From Butyrivibrio sp. MC2013 (GTDB lineage Bacteria > Bacillota > Clostridia > Lachnospirales > Lachnospiraceae): DNA of 64,000 nucleotides. Each line of letters starts with the position of its first letter. The stretch's first letter is position 1. Under the pieces are notes generated by a model. It did no database searches, was not told the origin of the DNA, and was given only the letters and a program-made list of their open reading frames with translations. The stretch is taken from positions 158,532 through 222,531 of the forward strand of contig NZ_AUKE01000007.1 in the NCBI RefSeq assembly GCF_000424585.1, written 5' to 3'. The position numbers were made by a program, and so were the translations under genes. Positions 50,885-58,261 of this stretch are shown piece by piece.

Positions 50885-51139
50885 TCAAGCACCTACCTGT
50901 GTCTGAAAGCCGTTATCAACGACAATAATGTCATCTATCGGTACATTAAATACCACTGCCAGTACCACCAGATTATCTATGGTTGGCATCGCAGCGCCGT
51001 GTTGCCACTTGTAAATGGCCTGAGGTGTTGTAAACCCAAACATCTCCTGCAAATCTCCAACGGTCAGACCTGCATCCTTGCGCAACTTTGTTATATTCTT
51101 CCCGGTTGCCACCATATCGATGGCTGGAATTGTTACCAT
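50885..51139 (-). CDS. Small XRE-type DNA-binding protein
   Basis: 84 aa from ATG 51139 (AAAGGAG site). Helix-turn-helix 'LTVGDLQEMFGFTTPQAIYK' occupies the middle; no sensor domain. It is upstream of the tRNA array on the same strand and may be co-transcribed with it. A terminator hairpin lies 27 bp upstream, so its expression requires readthrough or a promoter within the terminator region. Confidence 0.78.
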   Translation of the reverse strand: MVTIPAIDMVATGKNITKLRKDAGLTVGDLQEMFGFTTPQAIYKWQHGAAMPTIDNLVVLAVVFNVPIDDIIVVDNGFQTQVGA

Positions 51140-51165
51140 TTTGGCTCCTTTCCGCATGTTGCATT

Positions 51166-51201
51166 TAAAAAACCGCCTACCTTTCATTTAAGGTAAGCGG
51201 T
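51166..51201 (-). terminator. Rho-independent terminator/attenuator upstream of the XRE gene
   Basis: On the minus strand ACCGCTTACCTT, AAATGA loop, AAGGTAGGCGGT, TTTTTTAAATG. One mismatch in a 12-bp stem. Confidence 0.75.
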
Positions 51202-51238
51202 CGCCAAAACATGTTTATTTATCTGCAAAAACCTGGTC

Positions 51239-51391
51239 TTATTCCCACCGGATTCGCATGTCAACAACATTTTCTCGCATTTGCCTATCCTTAAATGAAA
51301 GCATGGAATGTAATCCCCACTCTGAATATTTCAGGAGTGATGACTGATAGCTTTCACTATGGAGGCAATAACTGCGATTCATTGTTGTCAT
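51239..51391 (-). CDS. Small unknown protein
   Basis: 50 aa beginning MTTMNRSYCLHSESYQSSLL. AAAGGA nine bases before ATG 51391 and a good terminator 38 bp after the stop support a real gene; no domain is recognised. It lies between rtcB and the XRE gene. In 51392-51501 I see nothing further. Confidence 0.45.
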   Translation of the reverse strand: MTTMNRSYCLHSESYQSSLLKYSEWGLHSMLSFKDRQMRENVVDMRIRWE

Positions 51392-51501
51392 GTCTTTTTT
51401 CCTTTCCCGAAGCATTTGTTTTGCTCCGCTTATCATTTTCTATATCGTATATTAACACAAATAAACTTAGATTACATTAAACCAGTGGTATAAAATCCAC
51501 C

Positions 51502-52719
51502 TCAGTTCGAAGCCTTAAAATTGTATATAGGCTTCATCACATCTACGATCTCCACTGACTCCTTGATCACATCGATGATGTCTTCCAGTGACTTGTAAGC
51601 CATTGGCGCCTCATCGATGGTAGCCTCGCAGACAGATGAAGTGTAGATTCCCTTCATAGACTCCTTATACTCTTCCATGGAAAGGTTATTCCTTGCTGCA
51701 GTTCTGGACATAAGTCTCCCTGCACCGTGAGGAGCTGAGTAGTTCCACTCAGGATTGCCCTTGCCTATGGCAAGAACAGAGCCATCCCTCATGTTTATAG
51801 GGATAAGAACCTTCTCCCCCTTGTGAGCAGCTATTGAGCCCTTTCTCAGTATCATCTCGTCAGTATCGATGTAGTTATGAATAGTGTGAAAAGACTCACC
51901 GGCAGAAAGACCATTCTTATCTAAAAGAATCTCAGCCATCTTCTCTCGGTTTCTTCTGGCAAATCTCTGGCATATCTCAACGTCGTGAAGATAGTCCTCC
52001 AGGTACTGCCCTGATAAATAGCACAGATCCTCAGGCATTGTCATAGGACCCTCATGGTACTTCAGATTGTATAGATCTTTTAAAGCAGCCTGTATCTCTG
52101 TTCTTCTTCCCTGCTCCTTGTAAGTTCTGATCAGCTCATCTCTTGCCTCCAGGTACTCTCCGATTCCCTTATCTAGGTCAACTGCAAGTGTCTGATATAT
52201 CTCAGCAACCTGCTTACCCAGATTACGAGAACCGGAATGGATGACAAGATACTGTGTTCCGTCTGCTGCTCTATCTATCTCTATGAAGTGGTTACCACCT
52301 CCAAGGGTTCCAAGGGATCTCTCAAGACGCTTAGCCTCCTTGAGCTGTCTGTAGCAGCGAAGTTCAGTCAGATCGAACTTCTCAATTCTTCCCTCCCAAA
52401 CCTCTCTTCCGGAAGGAATTGTAAAAGCAGACATGTCGAACTTCTCAAGGTCAATCTTCTGCTTTCCAAGATTTACAGTGTACATGCCGCATCCAATATC
52501 CACGCCAACCACATTAGGAACTGCCTTGTCTGTGATAGTCATTGTTGTTCCGATTGTGCAGCCCTTTCCCGCGTGTACGTCAGGCATAATTCTGATCTTT
52601 GAGCCCTCAGTCATAGGATAATCACACATTCTGCGTATCTGCTCTATTGCCTCATCCTCTACCACCTTCGCATAGCAGATGGCAGTATTAACCTTACCTT
52701 TTATCTCAGTTGTATTCAT
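51502..52719 (-). CDS. rtcB: RtcB family RNA ligase
   Basis: 405 aa. Mn- and GMP-binding residues are all present: 'MPDVHAGKGCTIGTT', 'VGVDIGCGMYTV' (Asp74, Cys77), 'GGGNHFIEID', 'HSGSRNLGKQV' and the guanylylated His in 'APHGAGRLMSR'. RtcB joins RNA 2',3'-cyclic phosphate or 3'-phosphate ends to 5'-OH ends using GTP, as in tRNA and rRNA repair. ATG 52719 has AAGGA; earlier starts overlap the leader. Encoded 129 bp after the DUF2828 gene, away from tRNA genes on the same strand. Confidence 0.95.
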   Translation of the reverse strand: MNTTEIKGKVNTAICYAKVVEDEAIEQIRRMCDYPMTEGSKIRIMPDVHAGKGCTIGTTMTITDKAVPNVVGVDIGCGMYTVNLGKQKIDLEKFDMSAFTIPSGREVWEGRIEKFDLTELRCYRQLKEAKRLERSLGTLGGGNHFIEIDRAADGTQYLVIHSGSRNLGKQVAEIYQTLAVDLDKGIGEYLEARDELIRTYKEQGRRTEIQAALKDLYNLKYHEGPMTMPEDLCYLSGQYLEDYLHDVEICQRFARRNREKMAEILLDKNGLSAGESFHTIHNYIDTDEMILRKGSIAAHKGEKVLIPINMRDGSVLAIGKGNPEWNYSAPHGAGRLMSRTAARNNLSMEEYKESMKGIYTSSVCEATIDEAPMAYKSLEDIIDVIKESVEIVDVMKPIYNFKASN

Positions 52720-52848
52720 AATTGTCCTTCCATTCCGGCTGGGAGTCTTCATTCTCCCAGCCACATCTATAATAAGGAACTTCCGCTCTCGCTATTCGCT
52801 CGCCGGAAGACGTTCGAACCAGGCTCTAAAATACATCGCCAGGTTCTC

Positions 52849-54318
52849 TCAGCCAGCGATTCTTTCATATCGTGCTGATGAAAGGACGCTCACCATGAAT
52901 TTATATGGTTCCAAATTACCGTCTTTCAGCATTGAAAAGATCTGTGTGCTAACGCCTGATACCAGCGCCACACCCTGGTCATTCATTCTGACAGGCTGCT
53001 GCAGATTTCTGCTGTTAACATTCCAAAAAATCACCTGAGGAAGCTTGTAGCCCCATCTCTCAAATTCTCTTTTGGCGTTTTCAAAGTTAGTTGCCTTTGC
53101 ATCACCCGCACAGCAGTCAAATTCCATGTCAGAGATGATGAATAGCTTTTCAGGCATATCGGACTGTTTCAGCCTATTGTGCACAGCAGTCTGAAGTATC
53201 AACATGAATGTCTTTTCAATATTTGTATTGCTGCATTCATTGAAGCTCATGCAGTAACGCACTTTATCAACTATGTCTCTGCCCTTGATCTCGATGAGTC
53301 TTGGGTTTGTAGAAAAAGTTATGAAGTGGTTATGGAATGCTCCGGTATTTCTTTCTGCAAAGTAGATACCCAGTGACTGTGCCACTGCTGCAGGACTTGG
53401 ATTAGCATTCCAGTACATTGAGCCGGAGCCATCAACCACAACAAGAGAATTGTCAGCGCCAGCGTAATTCTCCAGTGCATTCCACGTTGCATCCATAGCT
53501 TGTCTTTCAGCTTCAGAGAACTCTCTTCTACTTATAACAGGAGCTATGACATCATAAGGTGTAAGTGTTCCAGTGTGCATAACCGAAGGATCTTCAGCAG
53601 CCTTTTGGATAAAAGACTCATACCTTGCCTGATCGTTTCTGATGAAAGCCTGTCTGTACTTATAAAGAGCTTTTGAAGGCTGCTTCGCATAGTCAAAAGA
53701 GTAGTCTCTCTCACGGAGATTATTCTCTATGATCTTGATCTGCGCCCTAAGCGCTGAGAGCGCTTTACGATACTCAGCATCAGTCATCTGCATTGCTCTT
53801 GCTATCTTCCTGGCATTTCTGACAGCTTCTTTGTTGCTTGTATTTACTGAAGGAAGCCATTTAGCCAAAAGAGATACTCCGGCATTTTCCTTATCTGCTG
53901 AAAGAGCAGCCATATCGGCTTTGAGCGCTTTGCCAAAATACGCCAGTACTTCTTTTTCTACCGGTGTACCAAACAGCGCCAAAAGATCATCGTATCTGCC
54001 ATACTCAGCAACGAACTCGATATTCTTTCTAACTGATTCAGGCTCGCACTCAGCCAGGTATTTAAGGATAACCTTGAACACTCTTCTCTCGCCAAGGCCA
54101 CCTCTTATATCTCTTGCGAAGAAAAGCATTTTCATTGCAAGATCTGCATCCTCAGCGTAAGCTCTGGTGAATCTGCATATGATATCTTCGTCAGATGCAT
54201 GTCTAAGCGCGCCGATTGTTGCAAAGAGATCCAGGCAGTCAGACTTTGTTGATACGTAAGTTGCTGCGCCGTTCTCAGTATATGTTTTATTTGCTTCTCT
54301 TTTTAAGAATTCTAACAT
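52849..54318 (-). CDS. TROVE-like DUF2828 protein with vWA domain (Ro60-type)
   Basis: 489 aa. The N-terminal 250 residues are helical repeats ('FFARDIRGGLGERRVFKVIL', 'FVAEYGRYDDLLALFG') as in TROVE/DUF2828 proteins. The C-terminal vWA domain has the metal-site motif 'VDGSGSMYW', 'ECSNTNIEKT' and 'ISDMEFDC'. Ro60-like proteins form rings that bind Y RNAs and misfolded or damaged RNA and assist exoribonucleases. The adjacent tRNA-like Y RNA and rtcB support this role. 'ISDMEFD' is closer to DUF2828 than to classical Rsr. GAGGAA site. Confidence 0.85.
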   Translation of the reverse strand: MLEFLKREANKTYTENGAATYVSTKSDCLDLFATIGALRHASDEDIICRFTRAYAEDADLAMKMLFFARDIRGGLGERRVFKVILKYLAECEPESVRKNIEFVAEYGRYDDLLALFGTPVEKEVLAYFGKALKADMAALSADKENAGVSLLAKWLPSVNTSNKEAVRNARKIARAMQMTDAEYRKALSALRAQIKIIENNLRERDYSFDYAKQPSKALYKYRQAFIRNDQARYESFIQKAAEDPSVMHTGTLTPYDVIAPVISRREFSEAERQAMDATWNALENYAGADNSLVVVDGSGSMYWNANPSPAAVAQSLGIYFAERNTGAFHNHFITFSTNPRLIEIKGRDIVDKVRYCMSFNECSNTNIEKTFMLILQTAVHNRLKQSDMPEKLFIISDMEFDCCAGDAKATNFENAKREFERWGYKLPQVIFWNVNSRNLQQPVRMNDQGVALVSGVSTQIFSMLKDGNLEPYKFMVSVLSSARYERIAG

Positions 54319-54324
54319 CTTCAG

Positions 54325-54430
54325 TTCCTCTCTTTCATGACAAGGTTCAACCGGGTTATAGTGCCCGGCTCACTTACCCTGCGCAGGCAGGGTGCGATTT
54401 ACAGTCGCGGATTGTATTAGTTGCTGTATG
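54325..54430 (-). ncRNA. Second tRNA-like structured segment in the DUF2828 leader
   Basis: On the minus strand, in order: a stem-loop GCGA-CTGTAAA-TCGC identical in loop to the tRNA-Tyr anticodon loop, a variable-arm-like hairpin ACCCTGC-CTGC-GCAGGGT, and AGCCGGG-N8-CCCGGTT. The order mimics the 3' two thirds of a class II tRNA without acceptor stem. It may be a second Y-like RNA or a 5'-UTR structure. Confidence 0.35.
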
Positions 54431-54442
54431 CACCTTTCTTTC

Positions 54443-54553
54443 AAGACACATACACCCCAGAGGGTTGGAGCGGGATTCGAACCCGCAATTGCCGAATCCT
54501 TGATCCGGTGCTTAACCATTTAGCGATCCTGTAATGATTGCTGTCTGTGTCTT
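54443..54553 (-). ncRNA. YrlA-type Y RNA (tRNA-like body on a closing stem)
   Basis: 111 nt immediately upstream of the DUF2828 gene. The ends pair: AAGACACA with TGTGTCTT, then a G-A mismatch and ACA/TGT, giving the bulged Ro-binding type of stem. Inside are a D-arm-like segment (CGCTAAATGGTTAAGC), an anticodon-like arm CCGGA-TCAAGGA-TTCGG and a perfect T-arm GCGGG-TTCGAAT-CCCGC, but no acceptor stem. Bacterial YrlA RNAs beside rsr and rtcB have exactly this design. A -10 box TATGAT ends 12 bp before the 5' end. Confidence 0.75.
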
Positions 54554-54565
54554 TGTTGTGATTTA

Positions 54566-54571
54566 ATCATA
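54566..54571 (-). promoter_or_regulatory. -10 box for the Y RNA / DUF2828 / rtcB transcript
   Basis: TATGAT on the minus strand with a poor -35 (TTTTTA) at 17 bp, placed so that transcription would start just before the Y RNA closing stem. Confidence 0.45.
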
Positions 54572-54602
54572 GCTCTTACAAATGGAGATAAAAAGATGCA
54601 GA

Positions 54603-54631
54603 TTGACTTGCAATTGCAACCCCAATATAAT
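54603..54631 (+). promoter_or_regulatory. Sigma-A promoter of the WYL gene with palindromic spacer
   Basis: TTGACT, 17-bp spacer, TATAAT. A perfect 12-bp palindrome TTGCAATTGCAA (54608-54619) lies in the spacer and is a likely operator of the WYL protein or a partner. It is close enough to the minus-strand promoter to control both. Confidence 0.7.
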
Positions 54632-54694
54632 TCTATATATGGCTTATTATCGTAAATACTATGCAATTTTACATCCCCAATTAAGAGGTGTACT

Positions 54695-55681
54695 ATGACT
54701 GAGAAGTATAAGATTTATCTTTCAGACGATACCAGATCAAGACTTATAAACGATGCAGAGCTGTTTGAGTTCACCAAGAAGGATGAATCCGTGAACCTCA
54801 ACGCTTTTCTTAAGACGCTTATTGTCAATTACTTTGACCAGTACAGGCATGACAGTGAGAAGCTGATGACAAACATAATGCAGGATCTGACCAGCATTAC
54901 CAGTATTTCAGATAAGGATGCAGTAAGGCTCGCAGACAAGATTGTAAGCACCTATATAAAAAATGACCAGTTCCAGAGCAAGCAGACCAGCGCTGTAACT
55001 CTTACTGTCAGTGGTTCTTCTTACGACATTATCAAGATCATAGAGAACAACATGTTAAAAGATACTTCTCTTTCCCAGTACCTTAAAGACATGTTTAATT
55101 CATATCTGTCTATTCCCAGGAGCGAAAGAGAAGCAATCATTTTCAAGGACTCCTACGAAGATATTTCCAGGGCACTTAAGGAGCATAAGATTCTCTCTTT
55201 TACAAACACAACCTCAGGTGATGAGCATGCCTTTTTAGTGGAGCCATACGTAATTGCGCCATCCAAGGAAGAACAGTGTAACTACCTGCTTTGCATGGAT
55301 AGAAATTCCAGAAGGCCAAGGACATTCAGAATTTCCAGGTTACGAAGTGTCTTTGTAACAGCAGATTCTTTTCCCATAAATCCGGAGACGCAAAAAGAGC
55401 TTCAGGAAAAAGCAATCCGGAGCCCTCATTCAGTATCTTTGACTGTACAGGCAGTTGTACGCCTTAACAAATATGGAGTTAGAAAATTCAAGGCAATCAC
55501 CAAGAACAGGCCTATAGTATCGAAGATTGAAGGCGACCTTTACTACTTTGACTGGCCCGAACTTCAATTGGAAGAATACTTCAAGCGCTTTGGAAGGGAT
55601 GCAATAGTAATAGAACCAGAATCTCTCAAGGAAAAAATCAAGAAGTTCTACTACTATGGCCTAAAAGAATACCGCAAATAA
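54695..55681 (+). CDS. WYL-domain regulator with N-terminal ribbon-helix-helix-like region
   Basis: 328 aa. The N-terminal 'YKIYLSDDTRSRLINDAELF' and 'NLNAFLKTLIVNYF' look like a ribbon-helix-helix DNA-binding region rather than the usual winged helix. A helical middle follows, then a WYL domain ('FLVEPYVIAPSKEEQCNYLL', 'PRTFRISRLRSVFV') and WCX tail. AGAGGTG site. Divergent from Y RNA-DUF2828-rtcB, the position held by RtcR in proteobacteria, so it probably senses RNA damage and switches on repair. Not related in its DNA-binding part to the WYL protein at 48 kb. Confidence 0.85.
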   Translation: MTEKYKIYLSDDTRSRLINDAELFEFTKKDESVNLNAFLKTLIVNYFDQYRHDSEKLMTNIMQDLTSITSISDKDAVRLADKIVSTYIKNDQFQSKQTSAVTLTVSGSSYDIIKIIENNMLKDTSLSQYLKDMFNSYLSIPRSEREAIIFKDSYEDISRALKEHKILSFTNTTSGDEHAFLVEPYVIAPSKEEQCNYLLCMDRNSRRPRTFRISRLRSVFVTADSFPINPETQKELQEKAIRSPHSVSLTVQAVVRLNKYGVRKFKAITKNRPIVSKIEGDLYYFDWPELQLEEYFKRFGRDAIVIEPESLKEKIKKFYYYGLKEYRK

Positions 55682-55872
55682 AAAGGACCTGCTCCAAATC
55701 CATCTCTGAATTCTTTGCTGATCCTCTCTTTTTCCTTCTTGCGGTTGTAGGCCTTTCCACTTGGAACGCTCCTCGTTACGGGATTTAACTCTCCCCAGGT
55801 GCGTCTCTGTTTGGAATGGTACTCTTTTTGCGCTTTCTTACTTCGTTTGTCCAGTGAAACATACTTACTCAT
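55654..55872 (-). CDS. Small basic conserved protein of unknown function
   Basis: 72 aa, very rich in Lys/Arg ('KKAQKEYHSKQRRTWGELNP', 'SGKAYNRKKEKERI'). I recall similar short proteins in many Clostridia, without a known role; nucleic-acid binding is plausible. Its 3' end overlaps the converging WYL gene by 28 bp, and the last dozen residues ('GPFYLRYSFRP') may be an extension past a lost stop. Confidence 0.6.
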   Translation of the reverse strand: MSKYVSLDKRSKKAQKEYHSKQRRTWGELNPVTRSVPSGKAYNRKKEKERISKEFRDGFGAGPFYLRYSFRP

Positions 55873-55905
55873 TTTGATTCCTCCGTTTCTTCCTTAATGT
55901 GCTTA

Positions 55906-56244
55906 TTATAACTCACGCCAACCAATATGTCCCATACGCTCTACTATTTCTTTAGTCTCGTCACTGAATCCCTCGAGGTCCTTCATAGAGATAACCTCAT
56001 ATCCCACCAATGATGCCAGATGCATATGAAAGTTGGATCTTCTAACATCCTGCAACAGAACTCCTGGATTCTTCTTATCTTTTTTGATCTTTTTTTCAAG
56101 CTCCCAGAACTTGTCAGATGCAAGTCCGTCGCCTTTAAGGAAATCTACGTATTCTTTTATCAGCTTTTCCATGTAGTTTTCCTGCCAGTCAGGAAGGTTC
56201 TTTCTGAAAAGCTTCCAATCTTTTTCGTTTACATCCATGCTCAT
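55906..56244 (-). CDS. Conserved small protein of unknown function
   Basis: About 112 aa from ATG 56244. Helical, charged: 'DWKLFRKNLPDWQENYMEKL' and 'KKNPGVLLQDVRRSNF'. Homologues in Clostridia are often labelled multidrug transporter, but it has no membrane segments, so that label is not supported. Accessory gene; ATG 56238 is an alternative start. Confidence 0.6.
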   Translation of the reverse strand: MSMDVNEKDWKLFRKNLPDWQENYMEKLIKEYVDFLKGDGLASDKFWELEKKIKKDKKNPGVLLQDVRRSNFHMHLASLVGYEVISMKDLEGFSDETKEIVERMGHIGWREL

Positions 56245-56310
56245 CACCAAATATCCCCATCTCTGCATTCGCAGGCATAATCAAAAACCGGGAACCACTG
56301 GAACTCAGAA

Positions 56311-56541
56311 TCACCTTTCAAATACAAAGGATGTCTGGGATTCCCCCATATGTTCATTGTAAAGCTCAGAAACCCGAAGATCACTTAGCTTTGTCTTACG
56401 GCTCTTTTCCGCAATCTCTTTATCCTTCTTGTCTCTGGCTTCCTGAATCTCTTCCTCTGAAAGCACGTTCAGCTCTATAAGAGGCAGCCCGTCGTCCGTA
56501 CAAACTCTTTTCTCCATCTTCACATGAGGGATAATTTCCAT
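56311..56541 (-). CDS. Small protein of unknown function
   Basis: 76 aa from ATG 56541 (GGGGAG site). Central coiled-coil-like charged helix 'SEEEIQEARDKKDKEIAEKS'. No known domain. 42 bp upstream of the previous gene and probably co-transcribed with it. Confidence 0.5.
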   Translation of the reverse strand: MEIIPHVKMEKRVCTDDGLPLIELNVLSEEEIQEARDKKDKEIAEKSRKTKLSDLRVSELYNEHMGESQTSFVFER

Positions 56542-56577
56542 CTGTAACTCCCCTTTTCCCAACTCCCTTAATTATAA

Positions 56578-56618
56578 GCAAAAAAGCACTTCCATGCTAT
56601 ATGAGTCATGGAAGTGCT
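56578..56618 (-). terminator. Rho-independent terminator of the glycosylase gene
   Basis: Perfect 12-bp stem AGCACTTCCATG / CATGGAAGTGCT, 10-nt loop, TTTTTTGC on the minus strand. Confidence 0.8.
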
Positions 56619-56651
56619 ATCTATAGTCTCTTATATTTACCTATACAAAAG

Positions 56652-57593
56652 TCACTTACATTTATTGCAATATTCCCTTATTACGCATCTATTGCATGCT
56701 GGACTAGCTGTACATACTTCCCCTTTTCCAGATGCGCAGTAAGCCCATATCAAGTAGTCTATTTCAAATTTTGTGTACCCTCCTTCATTTGAAATACTTT
56801 CGACTGCAGAAATCACCTCTTCCTCTGTTGCTTCAGAATTCATAGATACTCCGATTCTATCTGCTCCAAAGAACCTTCTTAAGTGTGTGTCCGGTTTACT
56901 CCCGTCAATTCCTACATTTCTGAGGTATTCCCATGCCAGAGCATTTCCTACACCCTTTAATTTGTACTTTGATGAAGGCTCTGATAATTCCCTAACCACA
57001 TCCTCAGCCTGCATAGAAGTAACATAATTATCCATACTTCCACATCTTTTCACCAGCGACTCAAAAACACTTATGTCATGATGAAGGCCTTCCATCTGCT
57101 GCCTTATGCTGATATTTCCACACTTTAATGCCCGAATGCCTCTTTCAAAGTATTCTCCATCATGTTCCTTGATCTTCTCTAAATCATAATTGAAGAATAG
57201 GTTATCAATCTGTGGTAATTTGGGTTCAACATCACTCCATTTTCTCTGATTTGTTAGAAGCGCATATATAAGCGCCCTAATATGGTCCTCTAAATCAAAC
57301 TCTTTTCCATGCTCCCTATCTATGACAGGGTTCCTTTCTTTTTTTATATCAACAACTCCCTGTTCCTTGAGAAAACTATCTATTTTTCTTACTGCTTCTG
57401 TTGTAAAAGTATTATTCATATTATCAGTTCTCCTTTCAGATTTGTGTTCTTCATTATCTTTTTTTCTTGATGATTTAATCAGTCCTGAAAATATAAGACC
57501 TATTATTACCATTGCCACAAGGGCAATCAGGCCAATCCCTTCTATCATCATTACTATTAGCCATATCAAGATTGAAAAAAACAGAGTTATCAT
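56652..57593 (-). CDS. HhH-GPD DNA glycosylase-like protein with N-terminal membrane segment
   Basis: 313 aa. Residues 1-42 form two hydrophobic stretches followed by a basic 'KSSRKK', then the glycosylase part: helix-hairpin-helix 'KLKGVGNALAWEYLRNVG', the catalytic-Asp segment 'GSKPDTHLRRFFG' and a Cys cluster 'CTASPACNRCVIREYC' like the 4Fe-4S loop of endonuclease III. An internal ATG at 57419 (residue 59) has AAGGAG at ten bases, so a soluble 255-aa form may also be made. Base-excision-type DNA or RNA repair; substrate unknown. Terminator at 56578-56618. Confidence 0.7.
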   Translation of the reverse strand: MITLFFSILIWLIVMMIEGIGLIALVAMVIIGLIFSGLIKSSRKKDNEEHKSERRTDNMNNTFTTEAVRKIDSFLKEQGVVDIKKERNPVIDREHGKEFDLEDHIRALIYALLTNQRKWSDVEPKLPQIDNLFFNYDLEKIKEHDGEYFERGIRALKCGNISIRQQMEGLHHDISVFESLVKRCGSMDNYVTSMQAEDVVRELSEPSSKYKLKGVGNALAWEYLRNVGIDGSKPDTHLRRFFGADRIGVSMNSEATEEEVISAVESISNEGGYTKFEIDYLIWAYCASGKGEVCTASPACNRCVIREYCNKCK

Positions 57594-57738
57594 ATTTTGA
57601 AACCCTCAATAAATTGTCCGTTCATATGGATCATGAGCACTCTTAAAGCCATATTTCTCCGTAAGTACACCCTGTCTATACAGCTGTATGCTATTCGCTA
57701 TTAGCTATTATCTTAATGAAAATATACATCTTTGATGC

Positions 57739-57796
57739 TATAATTTTGTCATCTGAAAGAGGACAATATAAAAAGCCTGCAATACACAGGCTTTTT
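57739..57796 (+). promoter_or_regulatory. -10 box and terminator-like hairpin in the leader of the XRE-like gene
   Basis: TATAAT (57739-57744), then AAAAAGCCTG, 7-nt loop, CAGGCTTTTT (57770-57796), 15 bp before the ATG of the XRE-like gene. The hairpin could attenuate the transcript or end a short RNA. Outside this, 57594-57738 shows no gene. Confidence 0.5.
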
Positions 57797-57811
57797 ACAA
57801 AGGTTTCTATT

Positions 57812-58261
57812 ATGAACGAAAAGGATACATCATTTTTTCAAAATGCTATAGATAACGCTAAAAGCATTGCAGACGCATCATCATTGGTAAATGATACGTC
57901 TCTTCCGTTTGCTGATATGAGTTTCAGTAATTATATGAATGAGTTCCTGGCTTCACACCCTGATTTGACTGTAGCCAAAATAGTTGCTGATTCAGGATTA
58001 ACCAGACAATACGGATACGATGTTATTAATGGCAAGAAAAATGGTAGTAGAGACAAAATAATAGCGCTTTGTTTTTCCTGCGGCATGTCGCAAAGCGAAA
58101 CAGACCGGGCTCTATTATATGCTAAGCATAGTAAACTTTATCCTCGTGACAAAAAAGATCTTTGTATAATTTTTGCTTTAAATAACAAAAATAAGTATCC
58201 CAATGTAACCGCTCTAAATGTATTTCTTGAGGAAAACAAACAATCTCCTCTCGATGTCTAG
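57812..58261 (+). CDS. XRE-like helix-turn-helix protein
   Basis: 149 aa. Helix-turn-helix 'VAKIVADSGLTRQYGYDVIN' in the middle, then 'ALCFSCGMSQSETDRALLYA', a pattern I know from short regulators next to Ser/Thr kinases in Lachnospiraceae. ATG 57812 has AAAGG; an upstream in-frame ATG lies before the promoter and is unlikely. Converges on the kinase gene, with stops overlapping by 4 bp. Confidence 0.72.
   Translation: MNEKDTSFFQNAIDNAKSIADASSLVNDTSLPFADMSFSNYMNEFLASHPDLTVAKIVADSGLTRQYGYDVINGKKNGSRDKIIALCFSCGMSQSETDRALLYAKHSKLYPRDKKDLCIIFALNNKNKYPNVTALNVFLEENKQSPLDV

Noticed and set aside
55906..56244. Multidrug transporter, the label I recall for similar proteins
   Set aside because: The protein is short, soluble and has no membrane segments.
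57716..57811. Upstream in-frame start of the XRE-like gene
   Set aside because: It lies before the best -10 box and would run through the leader hairpin; ATG 57812 has a ribosome site.
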